A stretch of DNA of 6,535 nt from Thermoleophilia bacterium (lineage in GTDB: Bacteria; Actinomycetota; Thermoleophilia; Gaiellales; Gaiellaceae), in the NCBI GenBank assembly GCA_014534155.1, contig JACVSB010000098.1:1-6535 (forward strand). The letters run 5' to 3'. Below the pieces are notes generated by a model that worked only from the letters and a program-made list of their open reading frames with translations, was not told the origin of the DNA and made no database searches. Of the stretch, positions 1 through 5,151 are shown one piece after another. Positions within the stretch are counted from its first letter, which is position 1, and each line of letters opens with the position of its first letter. The position numbers and the translations under genes are program-made.

Positions 1-1008
1 GACGTAGGCGTGCTCGAAGACGAGGCCTACGTCGCCCGGGGGCTCCCCCTCGGCCTGTGCGATCCCGCGGCGCATCACCTCCGCCGCCTCCCTGCGGAGC
101 TCCTCGACGGCGGCGTCGTCGACCAGCCCGAGCCGCCGAAGGTACCCCTCGTAGCGCCCGACGCACTCGCGCTTTCGCTCCTCCTCCACCCGCTCGAGGT
201 CGATGTAGGCACGCGGGTCGTCGGCGGTCGCGTGCGGCGCCGTCCGGTAGGTCTCGGCCTCGATGAAGGTCGGTCCGCCGCCCGAGCGGGCTCGCTCGAC
301 CGCCTCGCGGGTCGCCTCGTAGACCGCGAGCACGTCGCCGCCGTCGACCCGGGAGCCCGGCATCCCGTATCCTGCCGCCTTCTCGACGAGCGCCTTCGCC
401 CGGGTCTGCGCCGAGAGCGGAGTCGAGATCGCCCACTGGTTGTTGTTGCAGAAGAGGATCGCCGGCGCCCGCATGACGGCCGCGAAGTTCGCGCCCTCGT
501 GAAACGACCCCTCGGAGGTCGCTCCATCTCCGAAGTAGGCGATCGCGACGCCGTCCTCGCCGCGCAGCTTCTTTCCCCAGGCGAGGCCCGCCGCGTGGGG
601 GACGTGCGTCGCGATCGGCACGCAGATCGAGGCGACGTTGTAGTCCAGGGGGTTCCACCAGCCGGCCGGGTGGCCGCGCCACCAGGAGAGGATGGTGGCT
701 GCGGGCATCCCGCGCAGGAGCCCGATCGCGGACTCGCGGTAGGAGGGGAAGATCCAGTCCTCGTCGGAGAGCGCGAACGCGGACCCCGCCTGCATCGCCT
801 CGTGGTTCCAGAAGATCGCGTACGTGCCGATCCGACCCTGCCGGTGGTACACGACGGAGCGCTCGTCGTACGTCCGGAGGAGGACCATGTCGCGAAAGAG
901 TGCGAGGAGGTCGTCCCCCGAGAGGCCCTCGACCTCACCGTCGGCGAGCGTCTCGCCGTCTCCGATCACGCGGCGGAGCCCCGGCTCCGCCGCCGCTACC
1001 TGGGCCAT
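1..1008 (-). CDS. pdhA: 2-oxoacid (pyruvate-type) dehydrogenase E1 component, alpha subunit, 3'-partial
   Basis: Thiamine-diphosphate-dependent E1 alpha subunit of a 2-oxoacid dehydrogenase complex. It decarboxylates a 2-oxoacid and passes the acyl group to the E2 lipoyl domain. The reading frame gives 336 residues and is still open at the left edge; the family is about 340-370 long, so only a short C-terminal piece is missing. The ThDP/Mg motif is clear: GDG at residues 160-162 and NNN at 188-190. The regulatory-loop region YRTAPHATADDP (residues 254-265) carries the conserved His259. The N-terminal part (YDERSVVYHRQGRIGTYA, then FPSYRES) matches pyruvate-type E1 alpha. The ATG at 1008-1006 overlaps the lipid kinase stop by one base (TGATG) and has a GAGG five bases upstream, so the two are translationally coupled. 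The beta subunit is expected just beyond the left edge. Substrate choice (pyruvate, branched-chain or aryl 2-oxoacid) cannot be settled from this subunit. Confidence 0.93.
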   Translation of the reverse strand, partial: MAQVAAAEPGLRRVIGDGETLADGEVEGLSGDDLLALFRDMVLLRTYDERSVVYHRQGRIGTYAIFWNHEAMQAGSAFALSDEDWIFPSYRESAIGLLRGMPAATILSWWRGHPAGWWNPLDYNVASICVPIATHVPHAAGLAWGKKLRGEDGVAIAYFGDGATSEGSFHEGANFAAVMRAPAILFCNNNQWAISTPLSAQTRAKALVEKAAGYGMPGSRVDGGDVLAVYEATREAVERARSGGGPTFIEAETYRTAPHATADDPRAYIDLERVEEERKRECVGRYEGYLRRLGLVDDAAVEELRREAAEVMRRGIAQAEGEPPGDVGLVFEHAYV

Positions 1009-1904
1009 CAGGACCTCATTATCTCCGAGACCAGCACGCGCAACGCCCCGCGCTCGGCGGCGAAGGAGGCAGCCGTCACGTCTCCGAGGTCCTCTCCGTC
1101 CGCCTGCAGCGGCGTCGGCGCGTCACAGACGATCTCGAGCGCGTCGGCGTCGTGCACGTGGAGGACCCACGGCCGCCGGGTGTGCGTCGGCTGGACGAGA
1201 ACCGAGTACGCCGCCCGGGGAAGACGGGAGAGCCGGAGCTCGATGGGCGCGACCAGGTCGAGCCCGGCCTCGAACCGGGCGCCCGGCGCCACCCTGACCG
1301 GCAGCCGCGAGAGGTAGGTGTAGGGGTCCCCGTTCGCGACCAGGGCGAACGCGACGCGGCCGTGGCCGGGAACCGTGAGCGAAGGGCGAAGCCGGCCGTG
1401 CCGGCGCGCGAGCAGCCGGACCAGCTCCCACCCGAAGGCGAGATCGCCGGGACGGCGTCCTCGACCGCGACCCCGCGCGTCGACGCGGCGCACGAGCTCC
1501 GCGTCGAGACCGAGGCCGGCCGAGAACGTGAACCGGCGGCCGTTGACGCGCCCGAGCGAGATCGTCCGCGTGCGCTGCGAGCGCGCGAGCAGCCGGGCGC
1601 ACGCGACGGGGTCGCGGGGAAGCCCGAGCGCCCGCGGAAGGACGCTCGTCCCGCCGCCGGGGATGAACCCGAGAGCGACCCGGGGAGAGGCGACTCCGTT
1701 CACGACCTCGTTGAAACCGCCGTCCCCGGAGAAGACGTAGATCCGCTCGTTCCGGGCGGCCGCCTCGCGCGCGAGCTCGCTCGCATGCCCGCGTGCGCGC
1801 GTGAAGCGCGTCTCCACCCCGCCGAGCTCCCGCTCGACCGCGGCGACGAGGCCCGGCGTCACGCGCGAGGCCCGCGGGTTGACGATGAGCGCCGCGCGCG
1901 CCAC
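1008..1904 (-). CDS. Diacylglycerol kinase family lipid kinase (DagK/YegS-like), 298 aa
   Basis: Predicted ATP-dependent lipid kinase of the DAGK catalytic-domain family, likely phosphorylating diacylglycerol or a related lipid at the inner face of the membrane. Residues 4-12 (AALIVNPRA) form the first strand and NP motif. SGDGGFNEVVNG (59-70) is the nucleotide-binding loop, where the family usually has GGDGTxNE. IPGGGT (81-86) and LGLPRDP (93-99) follow, and QADGE (267-271) is the C-terminal acidic motif. The start chosen is GTG at 1904-1902, just before the first strand and 5 nt after the TetR stop. The open frame extends upstream to 2177, but that part lies antiparallel in register to no domain and overlaps TetR. 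The Shine-Dalgarno sequence is weak, so translation may depend on coupling with tetR. Its 3' end overlaps the E1 alpha start by one base. The family call is firm; the exact lipid substrate is unknown. Confidence 0.87.
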   Translation of the reverse strand: MARAALIVNPRASRVTPGLVAAVERELGGVETRFTRARGHASELAREAAARNERIYVFSGDGGFNEVVNGVASPRVALGFIPGGGTSVLPRALGLPRDPVACARLLARSQRTRTISLGRVNGRRFTFSAGLGLDAELVRRVDARGRGRGRRPGDLAFGWELVRLLARRHGRLRPSLTVPGHGRVAFALVANGDPYTYLSRLPVRVAPGARFEAGLDLVAPIELRLSRLPRAAYSVLVQPTHTRRPWVLHVHDADALEIVCDAPTPLQADGEDLGDVTAASFAAERGALRVLVSEIMRS

Positions 1905-1909
1905 GCGCG

Positions 1910-2488
1910 CTACGCGGGTGTCGCGTAGCCGCGCATCCCCTCGAGCAGGACGCCGTAGAACACGTCCGCGACGGCGTCCGTGTCCACTCCCGGCCGAAGC
2001 CACGTGTACGCCCAGTTCGCAGCCGAGAGGAAGAGGAGCGCCGCCGCGTTCACGTCCAGGTCGGTCCGCAGCTCGCTCGCCTCGATCCCCTCCCGGAAGA
2101 GCGCGCGGATGCGCTCCTCGTAGCGGCGCCGCTCGGCGAGGAACTCCTCGCGGCGCGGGCCGTCCAGGTAGCGCCACTCCCGCACGAAGACCGTCGCCAC
2201 CTCGAGTTGCCCGGCGACGACCGCCAGGTGCCCGTGCAGCGCGAGGCGGATTTTCTCGGTCGCGGGGGAGCGCTCGGGAATCGCGTCCAGCGCCGCGTGA
2301 AAGGCACGGGCCCCGTCCCCGGCGATCTCCCAGAGGAGCTCCTGCTTGCCGTCGATGTGGGCGTAGAGCGACCCCTTCTGGAGCCCGAGCGCCCGCGCGA
2401 GGTCGCCGACGGACGTGCCGTGGTAGCCCTTCTCCGCGAAGAGGCGCGCGGCGTGCCGGGCCAGCTCCTGGCGGCGAGGCGTGCTAAT
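1910..2488 (-). CDS. TetR-family repressor, PaaR-like, with a non-standard start (ATT assumed)
   Basis: The protein is about 192 aa if it starts at ATT (2488-2486). The N-terminal DNA-binding domain is complete: RRQELARHAARLFAEKGY (residues 5-22), then GTSVGDLARALGLQKGSLYAH (24-44) as helix-turn-helix, followed by KQELLWEI. The C-terminal part (TVFVREWRYLDG, AALLFLSAANWAYTWLRPG) resembles the ligand-binding domain of KstR2/PaaR-type acyl-CoA-sensing TetR proteins. Divergent placement against paaABCD with a palindrome between them suggests repression released by phenylacetyl-CoA; this is inference. In this frame a TAG lies at 2500-2498 and there is no ATG, GTG or TTG before the helix-turn-helix. 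The first ordinary in-frame start, GTG at 2200, would remove the whole DNA-binding domain. ATT has AGGG seven bases upstream. A GTG at 2496 would reach this frame only if one base were missing from the sequence. The gene heads the minus-strand series with the lipid kinase and E1 alpha. Confidence 0.85.
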   Translation of the reverse strand: MSTPRRQELARHAARLFAEKGYHGTSVGDLARALGLQKGSLYAHIDGKQELLWEIAGDGARAFHAALDAIPERSPATEKIRLALHGHLAVVAGQLEVATVFVREWRYLDGPRREEFLAERRRYEERIRALFREGIEASELRTDLDVNAAALLFLSAANWAYTWLRPGVDTDAVADVFYGVLLEGMRGYATPA

Positions 2489-2490
2489 CT
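2485..2490 (+). promoter_or_regulatory. Candidate -10 element for the paaABCD operon
   Basis: TAATCT keeps the important T-A---T positions of a -10 box. It would place transcription start near 2497, at the edge of the palindrome, leaving a leader of about 26 nt that contains the paaA Shine-Dalgarno. No convincing -35 box is seen near 2461-2468, which is common in high-GC actinobacteria. With only 35 bp between genes, any paaA promoter must lie within the 5' coding end of tetR. Confidence 0.35.
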
Positions 2491-2495
2491 CCGCA

Positions 2496-2513
2496 CCCTA
2501 ACGATCGTTTGGT
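2496..2513. promoter_or_regulatory. Operator-like palindrome between tetR and paaA (PaaR-type site)
   Basis: AACGATCGTT at 2500-2509 is a perfect 10-bp palindrome. It extends to CC-T-AACGATCGTT-T-GG (2497-2512) with a single mismatched pair. The core CTAACGATCGTTTG (2498-2511) fits the pattern CNAACGNNCGTTNG that I recall for Thermus PaaR; that recollection is from memory and not checked. It lies in the 35-bp gap between the divergent TetR and paaA genes, where a local repressor would be expected to bind. It would cover the predicted paaA transcription start and the spacer of the predicted tetR promoter, so one site could control both directions. Confidence 0.75.
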
Positions 2514-2520
2514 AGGAGGG
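2514..2520 (+). promoter_or_regulatory. Strong ribosome binding site fixing the paaA start
   Basis: AGGAGGG lies three bases before ATG 2524-2526. This near-perfect Shine-Dalgarno decides the start in favour of ATG 2524 over the in-frame TTG at 2509, which lies inside the palindrome. Confidence 0.85.
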
Positions 2521-2523
2521 CAA

Positions 2524-3429
2524 ATGGGGCCTCGCTCTGAGCAGGAGTTCCTCGAGTACGTCCAGGCCGGCGGGCAGGTCGAGACGCACGACTGGATGCC
2601 GGAGGAGTACCGGGCCAAGCTGATCAAGTTCATCGAGATGCACGGCAACTCCGAGCTCATGGGCGTGCTGCCCGAGCGGGAGTGGATCCTCCGAGCGCCC
2701 ACGCTGCAGCGGAAGCTCGCGCTGACGGCCAAGGTGCAGGACGAGGTCGGCCATGCGCAGCTCATCTACCGGGTCGTGGAGGATCTCGGGAAGCCTCGCG
2801 AGCGCGCGCTCGACGACCTGATCGCGGGCAGGAGCAAGTTCCACAACGTCTTCCACTACCCGACGAGGACGTGGGGCGACGTGGGAGTGATCGCCTGGCT
2901 CGTCGACGCCGCCGCGATCATCTCGCAGAAGGCACTCCTCAAGTGCTCCTACGCGCCCTACGCGCGGATCATGAAGAAGATCTGCTGGGAGGAGTCCTTC
3001 CACATCCTGCACGGGCGCGACATCATCCTCGCGATGGTCACCGGCACCGAGGAGCAGCGGGAGCTCGTGCAGGAAGCGCTGACCCGCTGGTGGAACCCGC
3101 TCATGATGTTCCACGGCAACCCGATCCCGCTCGAGGAGGATCCGATGTACCGCTGGAGGATCAAGAGCCAGGCGAACGAGGACGCCCGCCAGCAGTTCCT
3201 CGACGGCTATGTGCCGCAGATCCGGGAGCTCGGGCTCGAGGTGCCCGACCGGGCGCTCGCGAAGGACGAGGAGACGGGCCGCTGGCACTACACCGAGCCA
3301 GACTGGGACGAGCTCCGGCACGTGGTCACCGGGCACGGGCCGAAGACCGCCGAGCGTCTCGAGTTCCGCCGGGCGTCGCGCGAGGAGACCTCCTGGGTGC
3401 GCGACGTCGTGCTCGCGGACGCGGCGTAG
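2524..3429 (+). CDS. paaA: 1,2-phenylacetyl-CoA epoxidase, catalytic subunit PaaA
   Basis: Catalytic di-iron subunit (301 aa, close to the usual 300-330) of the multicomponent monooxygenase that epoxidises the ring of phenylacetyl-CoA in the cytoplasm, the first ring-attacking step of aerobic phenylacetate breakdown. It is a ferritin-like helical protein. Candidate iron ligands by motif and spacing are Glu44 (GNSELMG), Glu74 and His77 (DEVGHAQ), probably Asp128 (AWLVDAA), and Glu157 and His160 (CWEESFHILHG). The stretch ERQEW-like EREWILRAPTLQRK (51-64) and KVQDEVGHAQ (70-79) are PaaA signatures. The start is ATG 2524 with a strong Shine-Dalgarno. It is the first gene of the operon, with paaB only 2 nt downstream, and is probably controlled by the adjacent palindrome and TetR. 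Confidence 0.97.
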   Translation: MGPRSEQEFLEYVQAGGQVETHDWMPEEYRAKLIKFIEMHGNSELMGVLPEREWILRAPTLQRKLALTAKVQDEVGHAQLIYRVVEDLGKPRERALDDLIAGRSKFHNVFHYPTRTWGDVGVIAWLVDAAAIISQKALLKCSYAPYARIMKKICWEESFHILHGRDIILAMVTGTEEQRELVQEALTRWWNPLMMFHGNPIPLEEDPMYRWRIKSQANEDARQQFLDGYVPQIRELGLEVPDRALAKDEETGRWHYTEPDWDELRHVVTGHGPKTAERLEFRRASREETSWVRDVVLADAA

Positions 3430-3431
3430 CG

Positions 3432-3716
3432 GTGCCCGTGTGGGAGGTCTTCCGCCAGGAGCGCGAAGGCGCGCCCTTCCAACACGGCGGCGCGCTCGAG
3501 GCGCCGAACGCCGCCTTCGCCGAGACGTACGCGAGGGAGTTCTACGGGCGCCGGGCTGAGTCGTTCGCGCTCTGGATCGTGCCGCGCAAGGCGATCGTCG
3601 AGATCGGCGACCCGAGCGTCACCCCCGTCTTCGACCGCGACTACCGGCGCGTGGACGGGTACTCGCTCAAGGTCAAGCTCCGGGAGGCGCGTGCGCGCGC
3701 TGGCACCGCCCACTGA
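3432..3716 (+). CDS. paaB: Phenylacetyl-CoA epoxidase subunit PaaB
   Basis: Small structural subunit (94 aa, typical) that bridges PaaAC units in the epoxidase complex; it has no catalytic residues of its own. Recognised by the start PVWEVFRQ, the HGGALEAPNAAFA segment (residues 18-30), YAREFYGRR and the SFALWIVP strand (44-51), and the end FDRDYRRVDGYSLK. The chosen start is GTG 3432, 2 nt after the paaA stop. A second GTG at 3438 is possible and would shorten it by two residues. No Shine-Dalgarno is clear, so coupling to paaA is likely. Its last 26 nt overlap the start of paaC in another frame. Confidence 0.95.
   Translation: MPVWEVFRQEREGAPFQHGGALEAPNAAFAETYAREFYGRRAESFALWIVPRKAIVEIGDPSVTPVFDRDYRRVDGYSLKVKLREARARAGTAH
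3682..3687 (+). promoter_or_regulatory. Ribosome binding site for paaC inside paaB
   Basis: GGGAGG lies three bases before GTG 3691 and within the paaB coding sequence. It supports GTG 3691 as the paaC start and therefore a real 26-nt gene overlap. Confidence 0.65.
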
Positions 3717-4350
3717 CGAGCTCCTCCAGATCGCCGACGACGAGCTCGTCCTCGGATGGCGCGACTCGGAGTGGACCGGCATCGCGCCCTTCCTCGAGGA
3801 GGACGTCGCCTTCTCTTCCATCGCGCAGACCGAGATCGGGCACGCCCGGGCGCTCTACGAGCTCGCGGCGGACGAGCTCGGGACGACTGCCGACGAGCTC
3901 GCGTTCGACCGTGCTCCGGAGGACTACGTCTCGGCGCCGTTCGTCGAGCTCGACCTCGTGCCGGACTGGGCAGGGTCGATCGCCCGTCGCTGGCTCTACG
4001 AGACCGCCGACGCGATCCGGATCGAGGCGCTCAAGGCGGTCGCGGACAGGAGCGTCGCCGGGCTGGCGGAGAAGATCGAGCGCGAGGAGGCCTACCACCA
4101 CCTCCACGCCGAGATGTGGGCCGAGCGGCTCTCGGCCTCCGGCGAGCGCGAGCGCTTCGAAGCCGCGGTCGACCGGCTTTGGCCGTATGCGCTCGGGATC
4201 GTGGGGGAGGACGAGCGGGAGCGCCTCGCCGCCGCGGTCGGGCGCGACCCGGTAGAGGCCGTCGAGCGCGGAGCCCACGTGCACGAGTGGCAGGCGCTCT
4301 GGGAGGAGATGACGCTCGTTCGCCGCAGCGTCCCGGGAGCGGCGTGGTGA
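3691..4350 (+). CDS. paaC: Phenylacetyl-CoA epoxidase subunit PaaC with a full di-iron ligand set
   Basis: Ferritin-like partner subunit of PaaA (219 aa, somewhat shorter than the roughly 250 of E. coli). In E. coli PaaC is described as a structural subunit lacking iron ligands. Here the fold motifs are clear (DDELVLGWRDSEWTG at 16-30; IAQTEIGHARALYELAA at 44-60), and all ligand-like residues are present: Glu18, Glu48, His51, Glu104, Glu133 and His136. Their spacings (30, 3, 53, 29, 3) nearly equal those in PaaA (30, 3, 51, 29, 3). So this copy may bind metal or be close to the common ancestor of PaaA and PaaC; that is inference. The start is GTG 3691 with GGGAGG upstream, overlapping paaB by 26 nt. 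The stop overlaps the paaD start by 4 nt (GTGA). Identity as PaaC is supported by operon position and sequence. Confidence 0.93.
   Translation: MRALAPPTDELLQIADDELVLGWRDSEWTGIAPFLEEDVAFSSIAQTEIGHARALYELAADELGTTADELAFDRAPEDYVSAPFVELDLVPDWAGSIARRWLYETADAIRIEALKAVADRSVAGLAEKIEREEAYHHLHAEMWAERLSASGERERFEAAVDRLWPYALGIVGEDERERLAAAVGRDPVEAVERGAHVHEWQALWEEMTLVRRSVPGAAW
4335..4339 (+). promoter_or_regulatory. Ribosome binding site for paaD
   Basis: GGGAG, seven bases before GTG 4347. It favours GTG 4347 over the adjacent GTG 4344 and over ATG 4362. Confidence 0.55.
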
Positions 4351-4847
4351 CGGCGCCCGCGATGCTCACACAGGCCGCCGTCTGGGAGCGGCTGCGGGCG
4401 ATCCCGGACCCCGAGATCCCCGTCGTCTCGCTCGTCGATCTCGGCGTCGTCCGCGCTGTGGCCGTCTCGGACGGGCGCGTGCGGATCGAGTTCACCCCCA
4501 CGTTCCTGGGCTGCCCCGCGCTCGAGCGGATGCGAGATCTGATGGCCGAGGCGGTCCGCGAGCTCGGCGGGGAGCCCGAGATTGCCGTCGTCTCCGACGA
4601 GCCGTGGACGAGCGACCGGATCAGCGCCGAGGGGCGCGAGAAGCTGCGCGCGGCGGGCTTCGCGCCGCCCCGTCCCCGCGGCGCGGCCCGACTCCAGCTG
4701 GCCGACCTTCGGCAGGGGCCGTTTCGCTGCCCCTACTGCGGCTCGCGCAGCACGAAGCTCGAGAACATCTTCGGCCCCACTCCGTGCCGGTCGATCCGCT
4801 ACTGCGATGGCTGCCGCCAGCCCTTCGAGCAGTTCAAGACGGTCTAG
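4347..4847 (+). CDS. paaD: PaaD, MIP18-like protein with zinc ribbon for epoxidase maturation
   Basis: PaaD is required for phenylacetate epoxidation and is thought to help assemble metal cofactors of the system. The length (166 aa) matches the E. coli protein. The N-terminal MIP18/DUF59 domain shows the signature IPDPEIPVVSLVDLG (residues 19-33) and the conserved cysteine Cys56 in PTFLGCPA. The C-terminal zinc ribbon has CPYC (128-131), Cys147, and CDGC (153-156), followed by the typical PFEQFK end. The start is GTG 4347, which overlaps the paaC stop (GTGA). The next gene, an XRE regulator, begins 16 nt after its stop, where paaE is found in E. coli. Confidence 0.95.
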   Translation: MTAPAMLTQAAVWERLRAIPDPEIPVVSLVDLGVVRAVAVSDGRVRIEFTPTFLGCPALERMRDLMAEAVRELGGEPEIAVVSDEPWTSDRISAEGREKLRAAGFAPPRPRGAARLQLADLRQGPFRCPYCGSRSTKLENIFGPTPCRSIRYCDGCRQPFEQFKTV

Positions 4848-4851
4848 AGGC

Positions 4852-4857
4852 AAGAGG
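4852..4857 (+). promoter_or_regulatory. Ribosome binding site for the XRE gene
   Basis: AAGAGG, six bases before GTG 4864 in the 16-nt paaD-XRE gap. It sets the start of the small regulator; the frame upstream merely reads antisense-like through paaD. Confidence 0.55.
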
Positions 4858-4863
4858 TCGCGA

Positions 4864-5151
4864 GTGGCCGAGCGGCGCCACCCTTCGCAACAAGCGCTCG
4901 AGCGGATCCGCGAGCGCCTGGCGCATGCCGAGAACGGTTGGTTCTTCGCGCAGATCGCCGGTCAGGTCGCGAAGCGGCGGAAGGAGCTCGGACTCTCGCA
5001 GGCGGAGCTGGGCGCGCTGTGCGGGACGACCCAGTCTGCGATCGCACGCCTCGAGGGCGGCGGCCGGCCCCCGCGGATCGACACGCTGCTTCGGATCGCG
5101 GGAGCGCTCGACTGCGACCTCGCGGTCGAGCTTCGTCCACGCGAGCGGTGA
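4864..5151 (+). CDS. Small XRE-family helix-turn-helix protein (HigA-antitoxin-like), 95 aa
   Basis: Single-domain DNA-binding protein. An N-terminal helical segment (residues 8-35) precedes a Cro/C1-type helix-turn-helix: VAKRRKELGLSQAELGALCG (35-54), then recognition helix TTQSAIARLEGG (55-66) and PRIDTLLRIAGALDCDLAVEL (70-90). The order and the closing LAVEL strand resemble HigA-like antitoxins and stand-alone XRE regulators. No toxin-like gene is beside it: upstream is paaD, downstream a lipoprotein. It starts at GTG 4864 with AAGAGG upstream, and its stop overlaps the lipoprotein start by 4 nt, so it belongs to the paa transcript. A role as second regulator of the operon or of the lipoprotein is possible but not shown. 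The target sites are unknown. Confidence 0.87.
   Translation: MAERRHPSQQALERIRERLAHAENGWFFAQIAGQVAKRRKELGLSQAELGALCGTTQSAIARLEGGGRPPRIDTLLRIAGALDCDLAVELRPRER

Larger units (their letters stand above)
2494..2523 (-). promoter_or_regulatory. Candidate tetR promoter with operator in its spacer
   Basis: Read on the minus strand, TTGCCC (2523-2518) matches four of six -35 bases. After 18 nt comes TAGGGT (2499-2494), which keeps the T-A---T of a -10 box. The palindrome core lies almost wholly in the spacer, a classic position for autorepression. Transcription would begin near 2488-2486, essentially on the proposed ATT start, implying a leaderless or nearly leaderless message. The box matches are modest, so this is a proposal only. 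Confidence 0.35.

Noticed and set aside
10..1317. Long plus-strand open frame of 435 codons
   Set aside because: It lies opposite the E1 alpha and lipid kinase genes, whose motifs are clear on the minus strand. The translation is Arg/Pro/Ala-rich with no domain, as expected for antisense frames in GC-rich DNA.
1905..2177. N-terminal extension of the lipid kinase frame up to 2177
   Set aside because: It overlaps the TetR C-terminal domain in another frame and shows no conserved sequence. The kinase fold begins right after GTG 1904.
1910..2200. A separate 96-aa protein starting at GTG 2200
   Set aside because: It is the C-terminal half of the TetR protein; the same frame continues upstream through a complete helix-turn-helix domain.
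2509..2523. Earlier TTG start for paaA at 2509
   Set aside because: It lies inside the palindrome and would translate the Shine-Dalgarno. ATG 2524 has AGGAGGG three bases upstream.
2050..3336. Minus-strand open frame of 428 codons across paaA and tetR
   Set aside because: It is antisense to paaA and out of frame in tetR. It has no recognisable motif and would cross the divergent control region.
4938..5147. N-terminal extension of the lipoprotein frame
   Set aside because: It overlaps the XRE gene in another frame and would bury the signal peptide. GTG 5148 puts the signal at the N terminus.
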